From Chalciporus piperatus (taxonomy: Eukaryota > Basidiomycota > Agaricomycetes > Boletales > Boletaceae), in contig JBBPTG010000056.1 of NCBI GenBank assembly GCA_038093975.1, positions 91,882 to 155,881 of the forward strand: a stretch of DNA of 64,000 nucleotides. Reading direction: 5' to 3'. The translations under genes and the position numbers were made by a program. Positions 53,849-64,000 of this stretch are shown here, in pieces; position 1 is the stretch's first letter; every line of letters begins with the position of its first letter. The notes below the pieces were generated by a model. It saw only the letters and a list, made by a program, of their open reading frames with translations. It made no database searches and was not told the origin of the DNA.

Positions 53849-54992
53849 TCAAGCTGCCAAGGTATTCCGGAACCATTCTACAGTTTGTGAAAGACTCCCC
53901 TCAAATCCTGTCTTGATATCCTCATAGGCAAGGTTCGGCCGACAAGCGAAACCATGGACAGTCCCTAGAATCAGAACCCTCGGTCAGATGGGTTATAACA
54001 CGTGATACATAATACTAGAAACTGACCTTTGTAGTCCACGAACTCCTAGGGAATGAAGGTCGCCTTGTCTTTACGAGCCGCAAATATTGCCTCGGCTTTC
54101 AAACGCAAATCTTTGGAAAACGCCATGTCTTCTGCTCAGGGACAATAAAATCCATTAGCCACAGAAATTCAAAACGAGGGATCGTTGACCAACGTTCTGC
54201 GCAGGCCCATGCTGTTGGCACCTAAGAAAGTATAAAGACATTGCGAACGGAGATGAAATATCAAGCGTACATCAATCGCTTTGATCACCGACTCCGAGAA
54301 CGTAGAAGGATGACATAGCACCATGCTGTCTAGAACTTTGAAAGGCACGAGGCGAGCAGCAACGCCAGCGCCGAAGCAGTACCTAGTGCACCGTTAGTAC
54401 GCTCGCCCATGGAAGAAGCGATGCTGCTGCACCCCACACCGCCCAGTTTACCATACTTGTTTTGCTCGCAGACGGTTTTAATGAACTAAGAATGTCAGGG
54501 GGCATATCGGTCCAACTTGACATCAGACCCACCTCAGCAGCACGAGCATCAACAACCGCCGGTCGGGCACGGTAAAGTGTCCGAATGCCCCAAATTATCC
54601 GAGCAACTAGACGAATTTTATCCCATAACGGCCATGGACCGGGGTGGTCAGGAACCAACTGAGCCTCCATACTCTCCGGTTTGAGGATAGGCTGCCCTGT
54701 AATTTTAAATGTCGTTTCAGCTCAAGTTTCGACCAAAATTGAAATCACCATTGAATAAATCCGGGACCCAAACATCACAAGCAAGTTCCTTGGCGATTTT
54801 ATCAGCGATGAGCTTGCTGTTGACAAGCTCAAGCCCGAAAGCGTCCGTGAGGCAGATGCCACCAGATGTCTTCGGCGTTCCATCTGTGCCAGCTCCTGAC
54901 ACGAAATAAGCATCCGCTCCGTTTACCTTTTGAAGGGCGCCGGTGGGCGTTCCTTCAAGAATGGACCCTCGGTTGCAGTCTGGGCAACCCAT
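53849..54992 (-). pseudogene. Dienelactone hydrolase family gene with an in-frame TAG
   Basis: Spliced exons rebuild an alpha/beta-hydrolase of the DLH family (PF01738): MGCPDCNRGSILEGTPTG, GICLTDAFGLELVNSKLIAD, DVWVPDLFNGDFNFG, YGKLGGVGYCFGAG with the nucleophile Cys, LCHPSTFSESVIKAI, VPTAWACAEQDMAFSKDL, KAEAIFAARKDKATFIP. Then a TAG (54046-54048, minus strand) stands where the family has Tyr, followed without frame loss by EFVDYKGTVHGFACRPNLAY, EDIKTGFEGSLSQTVEWF and a natural stop at 53849-53851. The catalytic His (VHGFA) lies behind the TAG. No splice choice of normal intron length that keeps the conserved block removes the TAG. It is either a young nonsense allele, a sequencing error, or a readthrough codon; the protein without readthrough would lack the His and be inactive. 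Confidence 0.75.
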
Positions 54993-55408
54993 TGAGACCA
55001 GTGACAGCTGAGGTGGGCGATGACAGAGGACTCGGAGGGGAAGATCCTTGGTCCCCGTTCACTACATACCATGGCCCGACTCCGCGAACGTGAGTGAATT
55101 CTTCTAAGGTAGGCCTCAAACGGATTCATCCTACATCACGTGAGTGTGACGCTCTGTGACATCTCACCAAGGCTGTTTGCCGCAACAGAGCCGAGAGGGA
55201 ATTTTAATGTCCGCTGTGAACCTTCGAAGATCTGCGACAGATGAATTGCAAGAGGGAGCACGGTATTAACAAGATTACAAGGCTGGAGTGCAACAGTAAC
55301 TGCCAGAATAATGTATATGTACAGGTGTGGTATTAAGGTGATTGTATAGATTATATGTGACGAGGCCAAAAAGATTGTGTTTAAGGACTGATCACTGGCA
55401 AAGCAAGC
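54993..55408. other. Upstream region of the dienelactone hydrolase gene
   Basis: It holds the left arm of a 46-bp inverted repeat and the probable promoter. On the minus strand a frame from 55129 (MNPFEAYLRRIHSRSRSRAM) runs 68 codons and overlaps the hydrolase start codon in another frame. Another minus frame at 55369-55136 (MASSHIIYTITLIPHLY) is hydrophobic and unrecognised. Confidence 0.4.
55094..55139 (-). repeat. Left arm of a 46-bp inverted repeat
   Basis: On the minus strand this arm starts TCACGTGATGTAGGATGAAT and continues through a reading-frame start MNPFEAYLRRI. It matches the right arm at about 56404-56449 at 44 of 46 positions. The arms point away from each other, about 1.26 kb apart. 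The left arm lies about 100 bp upstream of the dienelactone hydrolase ATG. Confidence 0.8.
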
Positions 55409-56204
55409 TCAGAGAGAATGGAGTGTGGAAGAACACGGTGGCCAGGCTGCTTGCTTGCCATCAAGCCCCTTTTGGTATGCATCTATGAAGCGCCGAGATC
55501 GTGTTGCATACCTGTTCTGAGTCAGTAACCTGTCGAAGCCTGTCGAGTGCGTGAATTCTTCTGAGCCAACTTACCGGCGCGAGTCCAATGCTTTCACGAC
55601 ATTCTTCTCAAGGGACTCTCCACATCCAAAAATGTGTCCCGAGCCTTGCTCGGAGACTGCGGGTGTAAACGGCAGGTGAGAACACTGTTGTACAATGTTC
55701 TTTAACTTGAGTTACTCACGAGTGTTGTGAGCGGAAGTCTCGTGCCAGTGTTGAGCATCCGAGTCCAATTGGTTGTTGTTTCAGGCTCTTTCTCTTCGTT
55801 TACTGACGTCCTCCGTCTTCTTTTTCGAGGTGTAGACGTGTCGGATGGAGTTGTGGTGGCTGTAGTGTGTTCCGAGATATGTTTCCGACTCGGAGTCCGA
55901 GTCATATGCTCCGAGCGAGCCTTTCCTGTATCGTGAAGCTGTGCGTAACATGCCTGTGAGTATACGTCGGCTTGCTCGTGAGTTTATTTGACTTGCGTTT
56001 TCCTTGTCTTTAGTTTCTGACTCCAATTGTTCCTTCTTCAACTTCTTCCAGGGCAGGTTTGTGGTCCAGCTTGCAAGCCTTCGCTTTCTGAGAGGCATGG
56101 CCGGATTCGAGTGCTTCAAGTGGACTGTAAACTGAGCCGTCTACATCGCCGTGAATGCCGCACTCGCCGTGCCGTCTGGATTCCAATCTTCGAGGATCCG
56201 CCAT
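55409..56204 (-). CDS. Basic hypothetical protein, probably nuclear
   Basis: Four exons can be joined in one frame. The ATG at 56204 opens MADPRRLESRRHGECGIHGD. An intron starting at about 56023 (GTCAGA...CTCACAG) leads to ACYAQLHDTGKARSEHMTRT and a strongly basic PRKRRRRTSVNEEKEPET, which looks like a nuclear localisation signal. An intron (GTGAGT...CCGAG) leads to QGSGHIFGCGESLEKNVVKA, and the last exon reads YATRSRRFIDAYQKGLDGKQ before ending PPCSSTLHSL. About 180-190 residues. I do not recognise a family, though the last block looks conserved. The gene lies exactly between the two arms of the inverted repeat. Confidence 0.6.
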
Positions 56205-56781
56205 GGCCGGCACACTTCACCTCCAGCGAGTGACTACAAAATCTCGAAAGGATAGTCAAATATTAGTTATATGTACAAAGTGTTATCGCATAAGCATCCT
56301 AAGTGCATCACTCCATCTTTATGCGATTTCCGTTTCCTCCTGGGGGTTGTTGCTGGATCACCATTCGTTCTTGTATACTTTGTCACGCTGGAGAGCCGTG
56401 TCGTCACGTGACGTAGGATGAATCCGTTTGAGGCCTACCTTAGGAGAATCAGATCCAGATTGCGGTAAGCGGTTGACCTGCCAGCGGTCTACGATCTGGC
56501 AGCCGAGTCTCCGAGTCGGTCTTGAGTCCAGGCACTTCTACCAGGTACTCATCGTCCACGTCAACATCATGATTCTGATTCATGATCAAGTCTTTTTTAC
56601 TTTGATGGCGGTTTCCGGTAATCCCGTTTATCCCGGCGCTCCGTCAGGCTAGTCCATAATCGATCTATCTACCCACTCCATGGACGGAGATCGTTTATCT
56701 AACTCGGACGTATCAGGTCCTCTTCGAATGGATCATAATACTTAATATCACCGACCCCCAGCTCTCCTCGGTCCAGGCCCC
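56205..56781. other. Divergent intergenic region
   Basis: This lies between the hypothetical gene (-) and the permease (+). It contains the right repeat arm and, on +, a possible mini-frame MNPFEAYLRRIRSRLR at 56418 with a GTAAGC donor right at its end. There is no other coding signal. Confidence 0.45.
56404..56449 (+). repeat. Right arm of a 46-bp inverted repeat
   Basis: On the plus strand it starts TCACGTGACGTAGGATGAAT and encodes MNPFEAYLRRI from the ATG at 56418. Two mismatches separate it from the left arm. It sits about 200 bp upstream of the hypothetical gene start and 330 bp upstream of the permease start. Confidence 0.8.
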
Positions 56782-58481
56782 ATGTCTTCCCCCAGCAACG
56801 GATTCTTCCTTTGGAACACCCAAAAGCTAGCTCGAGATGACGGGGAAGACGACAAGGAACTAGAAGCCTTGGGCTATGTGCCTTCATTTCGACGAGAGTT
56901 CACCAACCTCGCCACGATCAGCTTCGCTTTCAGCATCATGGGCGTGTGCTCAAGTATCGCTAGCACTTTCAACACTCCCTTGCTTCTCGGAGGTCCCGCA
57001 TCCGTTACGTGGTGCTGGATCCTCGGGGCAACGAATTGCCTCGCTTTGGCAAGCAGTATTGCTGAAATCGTTAGCGCCTTCCCGACATGCGGAGGGATGT
57101 ATACTGCATCTGCACGCTTGTGCCCGAAGAGATATCGTGCAAAGGTTAGCTCTTCAGCTACATGGAGAATATCTAATGAATGACACTTTCTCAATAGGTT
57201 GGCTGGGTCGTTGGTTGGCTGAACATCCTCGGTCAATTCGTTGGCCTGTCATCTACTGAATTCGGACTTGCCAACATGATACTCGCCGCGGTATCCATTG
57301 GTACCAACGGAACATATATCATCACACCCGGAAAAGTTGTCGGGCTAACTACCGGGCTGCTTATCGTGCACGGCCTACTCAATTCCCTTAAAACTCGACA
57401 TCTCGCCTACTTCGCTAGCTCATTCGTCTTCTTCAATATGGGTGCCACGTTTCTGATCATCATTCTACTCTTGGCGTTGACTCCGAGATCCGAGATGCAC
57501 CCTGCTTCCTATGTCTTCGGTGCGGAGGGACTAATCAATGGAACCGGAGGCTGGAACACGGGTGTCAGCTTTCTTCTTGGGTTGCTGAGTGTTCAATGGA
57601 CAATGACGGGATACGATTCGACGGCTCACATCTCCGAGGAGCTTCGCCGTGCTGCTTATGCCGCACCTGTAGCCATCACCATTGCAACGGTCGGCACAAT
57701 GATTTCGGGTTGGCTGCTCAACATCGTGCTGATTCTTTGCTCGGGACCACTCTCCGATCTTCCCGGCCCTTCGGGCTCTGCCTTTCTTGCGATCATGGTG
57801 CTACGATTAGGGTCGCGAACTGCACTCGCTCTGTGGGTATTCGTTTGCATGACCGCATTCTTCGTGGCACAGACAGGTCTACAAGCGGGATCTCGTACCA
57901 TTTACGCTTTCAGTCGCGACCGTGGCCTTCCCGACGGAGGCTACTTCGGACGCGTCAGCGATAGCACTCAAACGCCCCTCCGAGCAGTCTGGTTGACTGT
58001 TCTGATGAGTGTCCTCCCCGGATTACTTGACTTGGCAAGCCCCGTTGCTGCCAATGCCGTCTTCGCCATGACAGCAGTGGCCGTAGACCTCTCCTATGTG
58101 ATTCCTATCATCCTCCGACGCATCTTCCATTCCCACCCCGAAGTCCAGTTCAAACCAGGCCCATTCTACATGGGTGATGGCTGGTTTGGCGCCTTTTGCA
58201 ATATTTGGTGTACTGCTTGGACGCTCTTCGTCTGCGTGGTGTTTTCACTGCCTACTCAAATGCCCGTCACGGCCGCGAACATGAACTATGCGGCACCTAT
58301 CACTGTGGGGGTGGTGGTGATCTCGGGGCTTTGGTATCTGTCGAGCGCACACCGACATTACCACGGACCTGTTTCCAACATACCTGGAGCAAAGGGCGAA
58401 GTTGATGGAGTGCATGGTGGCGTTGACGAGAAGAGTATTGATGATTTTGATGAAAATGTAAATGTAAATGGGGACGCCTGA
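56782..58481 (+). CDS. APC-family permease (amino acid, GABA or choline type)
   Basis: Plasma-membrane transporter with about twelve hydrophobic segments and a single intron (57145-57198). The hydrophilic head MSSPSNGFFLWNTQKLARDD precedes YVPSFRREFTNLATISFAFS and the typical SEIVSAFPTCGGMYT-like IAEIVSAFPTCGGMYTAS. Family motifs GYDSTAHISEELRRAAYAAP, YAFSRDRGLPDGGYFGRVS and TPLRAVWLTVLMSVLPGLLDLA place it in the amino acid/choline transporter (ACT, Hnm1/Uga4-like) branch of APC. The substrate is not readable: GABA, choline and other amines are options. The C-terminal cytoplasmic tail is acidic (DEKSIDDFDENVNVNGDA). Length (about 549 residues) is normal. Confidence 0.9.
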
Positions 58482-58854
58482 GCGTGGAGGCACTTCGCAT
58501 GCGAGTATCTCACCCAACGCATTGTTTACATACATACCTTGTATTTTTTGCTAGTTGTATGTTCACCTGTTCCCGACTTATTAGAGGGGATTGTTTTGGA
58601 TATGAACAACATGAGGCTGTGCTATCACTTGAGAACTTCGGCCTTGGCAACCGATACTCCTTTCTGTCGCTTGTCCGTGGCTACAATGGACTAGTCACGG
58701 TAGACACACACAGCTTTCCCGCAGAATTGACAGCCTAAGCCACCATACCTGCGGCGCAACAATTGATGCGGAGTCGGGGACGCGTCACGTCCGCGCCCGC
58801 AGTCATACTCATCACCTTAAACAGCCCGACGCGTGAGAGAGACTCCCCCACAAA
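58482..58854. other. Intergenic region, no gene seen
   Basis: This holds the 3' flank of the permease and the promoter of the GNAT gene. GC-rich CGTCACGTCCGCGCC-like text lies about 70 bp before the start. There is no coding signal on either strand. Confidence 0.5.
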
Positions 58855-59469
58855 ATGTCCGCCATCATGTTTGCGACCGACCGCCTCCTGCTTTGTCCTT
58901 ACACCGAAGCCGACCTCGATGACTTGATGATCCTCTGGAACGATCCCCTCGTCCAACCTCTCGTGACCAGCGACGAGTTAGCACCCCGCGGTCCGCAGTT
59001 CATAACACGCCTTCGCGTACACATGGAGAGCGCTGTGTTTGGGGTTGTCATCAGACTCAGACATACGGGCGAATTCATAGGCCAGCTTGTGATCCACGTT
59101 CCAGAACGAATGAATCGAGATGGGACCTACGGCATCTGTCTGTTGCCAAGATTTTGGGATAATGGCTATGGGACCGAAGCCACGTCATTCATCGTGGATT
59201 ATTCGTTTAGATGGATTGGTTTGCATCGGTTGTCGTTGTCGGTGTTCGCAAGCAACGACAGAGCGATTTCGGTCTACGAAAAGGCGTGAGTGGAGTTGGT
59301 CCTTGACAGTTCGAATTCAGAGTTGCTAACGTTTGAACCACCCAGGGGCTTCGTGATTGAAGGTCGGAAGAGGGCGTGCGTTTGGAGAAAGAACCACTGG
59401 GAGGATGTCCTGCTCATGGGTCTCTTGCGAGATGAATGGATAACGAAGCTCTCCATCCTGGACAAATAA
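58855..59469 (+). CDS. GNAT acetyltransferase (RimJ/RimL type)
   Basis: Two exons (intron about 59288-59346). MSAIMFATDRLLLCPYTEAD starts the Acetyltransf_3 fold; LRHTGEFIGQLVI, YGICLLPRFWDNGYGTEA (the acetyl-CoA-binding RxxGxG/A region appears as DNGYGTEA), RWIGLHRLSLSVFASNDRAI and SVYEKAGFVIEGRKRACVW complete it, with the late block EDVLLMGLLRDEW. The family acetylates protein N-termini, amino acids or small molecules; the substrate is unknown. About 185 residues, the normal size. The 3' end faces that of the BTB gene. Confidence 0.88.
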
Positions 59470-59659
59470 CAAATCGCACAAGCGTTGATCGCCTTTCAAA
59501 TCCGAAGCATGAGAGGTTTCCAGTACCCAATGATCTGCGTGAGGGGCTGGAGTTGTATGGTTCTGAATCCGAGTTGCCATGTATGCAGTACAGCTAATGC
59601 GGAGCGAGAGCATGGGGAACGACGTAGGGGTATAGAAGTCCATGGACCTTGTACATCAA

Positions 59660-60940
59660 TCAAAGCACATCTGTGAAATAGTCAGCCAACGATTCCTGCA
59701 TCTCCTTCAACTTTCCAGAGGTCGCCACCAATGCACTCTCTTTGCACCATGGCATCGCATCCAGCAATCCATGAATGGGGATGTCGCGTTCTATCAACGC
59801 CTTCAGGATGCTTTCCGCGAGTACCAACCTCCCGATTACGTCCGCGCATTGCAAAGGCGACCCGTGCTTTCCCATATCGAGCGTTGACCGCCAAAGTCCT
59901 GACCATGCCTGATTGCACCGTACTTGCGCACCACCTGTACACCGTGGGTGATGCTGCAGTATGGGATGCTCGTTTGGGAGACGCTCGCAGAGGCGGCCGA
60001 GAGCATAATGCCCAGACAACAGGCGAATGCGATGTGTTCGGGTCAACTGGGCGTCCGCATCCCAAACTTCTCGACCCTGCAATAGCATAGCATGATATGC
60101 CAACCCAAGGAGCCCCCGTAGATTGAGTCGTTCTGCCATCACAATCGCGAGCGCAACGTCCTTCCCCGACGCAATAAGACGTCTCCACCGGATGGTCGCC
60201 GCTTCCAAAAGATCGCGTTGCTCACAGAGTGACGCAAGCTCCGTAAGTTGTACGAGTGTAGGCCCTTCCGCATCATCAATGTGAGAATGCATGGGACGCA
60301 TGTAAATCGCTTTGAGTTTATCGAGTGCCCAGTTCTCGATGGCCCGAAATTCATATTTGTGGGTGATACGCGCGAGATTGAACAACTTGAGGCTAACGGC
60401 CCTAGCCGTCATCGCTCCTTCGAGTTCATGTGGACTGTAAAGGACATATTGTGATGTGAGTTTTTATTGACGCCGCCTGAACCCTATGCAAGGCGCAGGG
60501 AAATGTACGTACAGGGCGTACAACGCCCACAGCAGCGCTCTGAATTCGTCTGCGGAGTCTCCTTGGAGTCTGATTGGGTTGTCGTCGCTTTCGCCTTCTG
60601 GCCCCACCGTAACGCTCGAAGTGCTGGAAGAACTACGAAGGTCTGAGTCTAGCGAGAACATGCTATCGAACGTCGACTTCTCCTTCATCAGCGCTGAACG
60701 GTGTACCTGCGTCGAAAATGTCTCAGAATGAGGTCGCCAGAATAAAGAAAATGGAGGATTGACCTTGAACAGAGTGTTCTCGACGAGCAGGACCGTGTTT
60801 CCATCGGAATAATAGTATATTGGATCTCTGGAAGGTATCGGAATGGAGAGTTGCAGCTGAAGTTTGGGCGTTGACGGGCTCACGTTCCCGGAGTGCATGA
60901 ATGTGTTGGTGAGATATACATCCGCGGGTAAGTGCGCCAT
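59660..60940 (-). CDS. BTB/POZ domain protein
   Basis: The N-terminal BTB fold reads RDPIYYYSDGNTVLLVENTL, then across an intron (about 60772-60711) FKVHRSALMKEKSTFDSMF. A Ser-rich loop follows (RSSSSTSSVTVGPEGE) and then NPIRLQGDSADEFRALLWAL. After a second intron (about 60510-60440) comes a helical region (LFNLARITHKYEFRAIENWA) of the BACK-like kind seen in many basidiomycete BTB proteins, with VQLTELASLCEQRDLLEAAT and PWCKESALVATSGKLKEMQE. It is probably a protein-interaction module or Cul3 adaptor. Agaricomycetes carry large families of these, mostly uncharacterised. The ATG at 60940 (MAHLPADVYLTN) is the best start, but the very N-terminus is uncertain. Confidence 0.8.
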
Positions 60941-61550
60941 GACTTCTTTGTCAATGGAAGTCAACAACAAAACCGAACGGGCCCATGACAGTAATTCATC
61001 CCGTCAGGTGGGAATTGCACGGACAGCACGATAAGATAAGATAAATCCTTGGAACCCGGTCAGAGGGGAATCATATTGGAACCATATTTATTAGCCCATA
61101 TTTCTACAGGAAAGCTATGTGCGAGCCATATCATCAGATAACGGCCTTTCCAACCACATGCGTTCAAAAACGACAAAGTGAAGTTGTTTAGAATAAGCGA
61201 GATGGTGTATCTCACGGATGATAAAGGAAGAGCGAAATGGAGACACGAGATGAAACGACTTCAAAGATGGTGAGATGCAGGAGAGACAGCTAGGATAGCG
61301 AAACAACCTGGTATGCATGCGATAACGAGACCGAAATGTTCGGAAAGATGTGGAAGTTCTAGCGAGGAGAATACATAGGCAACGTTGCGCATTGTCGTTC
61401 ATAGGGTACATACACAGTGTGGGATGCTTTGATGGCTTCGCCGCGTACATTGCTCTTGTTTGGAATGGATTTGTCGGGCTGCGCTGACGAGTACAATGCG
61501 TGCAAATTGGATCTGAAAGAGAAGATTTGTTGGTGGCCAATATGGTTTCA
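60941..61550. other. Intergenic region, no gene seen
   Basis: This lies between the 3' end of MPS1 and the start of the BTB gene, both on minus. Open frames on minus at 61115-61540 have no motif. There is an AT-rich patch at about 61030-61100. Confidence 0.5.
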
Positions 61551-64000
61551 TCATGGTTCGAGGGCCTTTAGCTCTGCAACGAGACGCTACAGGAAACACA
61601 GGATGGTGATCAGAGGACGAACGTGTGAAGCACCGCGAGGGGGGCACATACCTCAGCCTCCTTCACCAGGTGTGCCGGGTCAATGTCACCAGCTTGTGCT
61701 TGTTGGCCAAGCTTGATACCATACTCAAGCAACTGTTTCATGTAGTAGGGATTTATGATGGTCTCGTCGCTTCCCAACAACGCCTTTGCTGGAGGTGTCT
61801 CAGCTATCGAAGATGTCAGCAAACCATGGAAAGGTCCAAAGGCAAGTGCACTCACGTTCTCGCATGGCTAACCACTCTTGCTCCAGAAGTTCAGGAATCG
61901 TTGCCCGTTCCTTCGGATGCCTCGCCAAACAGCTCCTCATCCCACGAATCACATCGGCCCTCACAGATCGTTTCAGATGATCGAGTTTCTTGCGCTCTCC
62001 AAGCTTGTTGACCACGCTGGGGACGCTAAACTCGGGGAACTCGATGACGTGAGCCAGGTCAGGGATAGCTTTCATCTTCTGATAGACGGAGAGGTGTTGG
62101 AAAGGCGGGTGGCCATAAACCATTTGATACAGAATGCAACCCAAGGACCAAACATCGCTGGGTCGACCAACTTTGAGACGACGCATGCCCTCGGGTAATT
62201 CAATGGCCTCAGGAGACATGTAGTTGACCGTGCCAATCTAAACGCTCCTAGTTATGCATGCCAGTGAACTGTTGTAAACCCCTTACCTGATGATCTCGCT
62301 GAATGTTGGTGGTATCATTCGCGATGGCATTGGCAATACCAAAGTCAATCAACTTCAACTGCCCTCGCACGAGCACGAAGTTGGCTGGCTTCAAATCCGA
62401 GTGGACGATTTTCTCCTCATGTATGACGTGTACCGCCTGCAACATCTTCGCACCGACTTCAGCCTCGATCACAAGTCGAGGCAAACGTGAACTTACCTGT
62501 TGCCAGTAATACGAAATCCACACCATGTTCAACGGCTCCTTTTGCTGCTCTTGCAACAACTTCGCCAGGTCAACCTCTCCGCACTCCATTACCAACATCA
62601 GATGACCCTTGCCCCCGCCCGGTCCGGCTTTGACCTCCGAGTCAAACAGTTGGATGATCCGATTGTTTCCTTCCAATCGCTTGAGCAACCCGATCTCGTT
62701 CATGTACCCGCTGATCGTCTCCGCGTCCGCTTTGTCAAGAGAGACCCGCTTGATTGCGTAAATTTCGTTCGCAGCGTTCATCACGCGGTACACTCGAGAA
62801 GAACCACCTTTACCGATGAGATCGAGGCGCGCATAGACCTTCCTGTTCACGACAATGTTGTGGTTTCGTACCGGGGCAGCAACAGGAACTGCAGGCGGAG
62901 GTGGAGGTGGTGCCGGTCTAACCCGTTCTCGGTGGTTAGCCTTTGCCTCCGACTCGCTCTCCACAGATTCCTCCCCTGCCGCCCAAGTCTTCCCATTCTT
63001 CTGGGCTCCAGAACCAGGGGGAGGAGCCTGGAAACTATTAGTCGGCGGCTCTGGAGCAGTCGGACTGCGTCGATGATAGGCCTGGCTCTGCACTTGTGAT
63101 GGTGGTTGTGATGTCGGAAACTGGACGGCAGAAATTGGCGGTTGCTGTTGAAACGACGACAAAGATCTGCTTTTGGGTGACAAGCGTCCGGGGTGGTGTT
63201 CAACAGCGGTTGGAGAGCCGGAAAGAGGTGGATCAAGACCAAGCGTGCGAACGGTATCAGAGTCGCGCCGACTGTGGCTCTGGACCTGCGAACGAAGGTG
63301 TGTCTGCGACATGTGCGTCGGGGAGGGTGACTGGCGTGGCTGGGCGAGAGCATCGACGTCTGCCATCTGTCTCCGAGCGTACTCGGCGGCGTACTCTACA
63401 CACGAAACAAATTGTTAGTCGGCTCATAACGGAACGCATGACAGCGAAGTAGCCGAACCTTCTTGTTCGACCACGCGCCGTACACGTGCAGAGTTTATAC
63501 CTGAGCTTGATCCCGGCCGCGACGAGTATTGACCAGCGGGCATGCCTGACTGCGCGCCGGGAGAATAGCGTTCTTCGGCTGCAAATGGGTTAGATTCAGA
63601 ATGGTCAGAAAGTGACACGGGACGTACCGCCAGAAGCATCGCTCAAGCTCGCGGATCGCCGCGAACGTGTGCTACTTGATTGTGTAAGGGGAGGAGCGTA
63701 GCTCCGCTGTCGAGGTAAACCGTTTGCTAGCTGTGGCTCTTCGCCACCTACAAACCGACATATTTAGCCAAGCGCTATTTCATTCAAGTCATGCACACAA
63801 ACCCGTATCAGTTTCTTCGCCGCCCGCGTATTCGTAGACAACTTCGCTCTCGCTTCCTTCATGTTCATTGATTTTATCAAATCCGCCAGCTCCAACGCCA
63901 TATTTCGCGCCCATCAATACCCTCCCCGCCCTACTCGGTCCGGGCATGATTTGTCGCCCCGATTGTAATGGCGGGCGTGACAAACCAGTGGGCCCAGGCA
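61551..64000 (-). CDS. MPS1: Spindle-checkpoint kinase Mps1/TTK (5' end beyond window)
   Basis: Dual-specificity kinase for spindle-pole duplication and the mitotic checkpoint. The window edge cuts the 5' part. The disordered N-terminal region (QIMPGPSRAGRVLMGAKYGV, RVVEQEEYAAEYARRQMADV, several Ser/Pro/Gln exons) leads to the kinase: Gly loop LIGKGGSSRVYRV, Lys in YAIKRVSLDKAD, HVIHEEKIVHSDLKPANFVL, DFGIANAIANDTTNI, then IGTVNYMSPEAIELPEG with the Mps1-type SPE in place of APE, and DVWSLGCILYQMVYGHPPFQ. The C-terminus INPYYMKQLLEYGIKLGQQA ends ERLVAELKALEP after a final intron (about 61653-61588). Activation-loop Thr-rich sequence and IGT are as in the family. Many introns. Confidence 0.93.

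Noticed and set aside
62500..63099. A 199-codon open frame on + inside MPS1
   Set aside because: It lies antisense to the kinase Gly loop and Lys motifs. The kinase reading is unmistakable.

Overview
The window looks like nuclear DNA of a filamentous basidiomycete, most likely an Agaricomycete mushroom-type fungus. Almost every gene is broken by short introns (about 50-60 nt, GT-AG). The gene set is eukaryotic and fungal: a Zn2Cys6 regulator, a Kre9/Knh1-like GPI-anchored wall protein, a secreted RlpA-like double-psi beta-barrel protein, Argonaute, Prp2, Rfa1, Mps1, Bzz1 and Caf1. I saw no rRNA, tRNA, CRISPR array or intact transposon. All calls come from reading the sequence and from memory of protein families; no database search was run, and exon boundaries are by eye.

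Layout. 0-12 kb: an unresolved left-edge coding fragment (-), a small DUF427 protein (-), a mitochondrial NAD+/nucleotide-type carrier (+), a single-pass Ser-rich membrane protein (-), an Eos1-like multi-pass protein (+), and an Argonaute with an RGG-rich head (-). 12-23 kb: a CLYBL-like HpcH/HpaI lyase (-) head-to-head with the spliceosomal DEAH helicase Prp2 (+), then replication protein A large subunit (-) head-to-head with an unrecognised helical protein (+). 23-39 kb: two tandem acyl-CoA ligases, both ending in the peroxisomal tripeptide AKL, a PPPDE-thioredoxin-PUL fusion, carnitine acetyltransferase, a Zn2Cys6 factor and the Caf1/Pop2 deadenylase, all on +. 39-42 kb is gene-poor, with two doubtful small ORFs. 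42-45.4 kb: Bzz1 (F-BAR, C1, two SH3) (-). 45.4-51.9 kb is sparse, with one secreted DPBB protein (+) and one Kre9/Knh1-like protein (-). 51.9-64 kb: an amidohydrolase (-), a dienelactone hydrolase carrying an in-frame stop (-), a basic hypothetical protein (-) with a 46-bp inverted repeat on either side, an APC/ACT-type permease (+), a GNAT acetyltransferase (+), a BTB protein (-), and Mps1 kinase running off the right edge (-).

How the genes may work together. The ligases (peroxisomal by their AKL ends), carnitine acetyltransferase, the CLYBL-like lyase and the mitochondrial carrier could together serve acyl-CoA activation and movement of acetyl units between peroxisome and mitochondrion, but their proximity may be chance. 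Most of the rest are unlinked housekeeping genes. I did not find a convincing new multi-gene system. The items most worth a second look are the conserved reading frame behind the dienelactone hydrolase stop codon, the inverted repeat that carries the same short reading-frame start, the microexons in the zinc-cluster gene, and an altered guide 5'-phosphate pocket residue in Argonaute.
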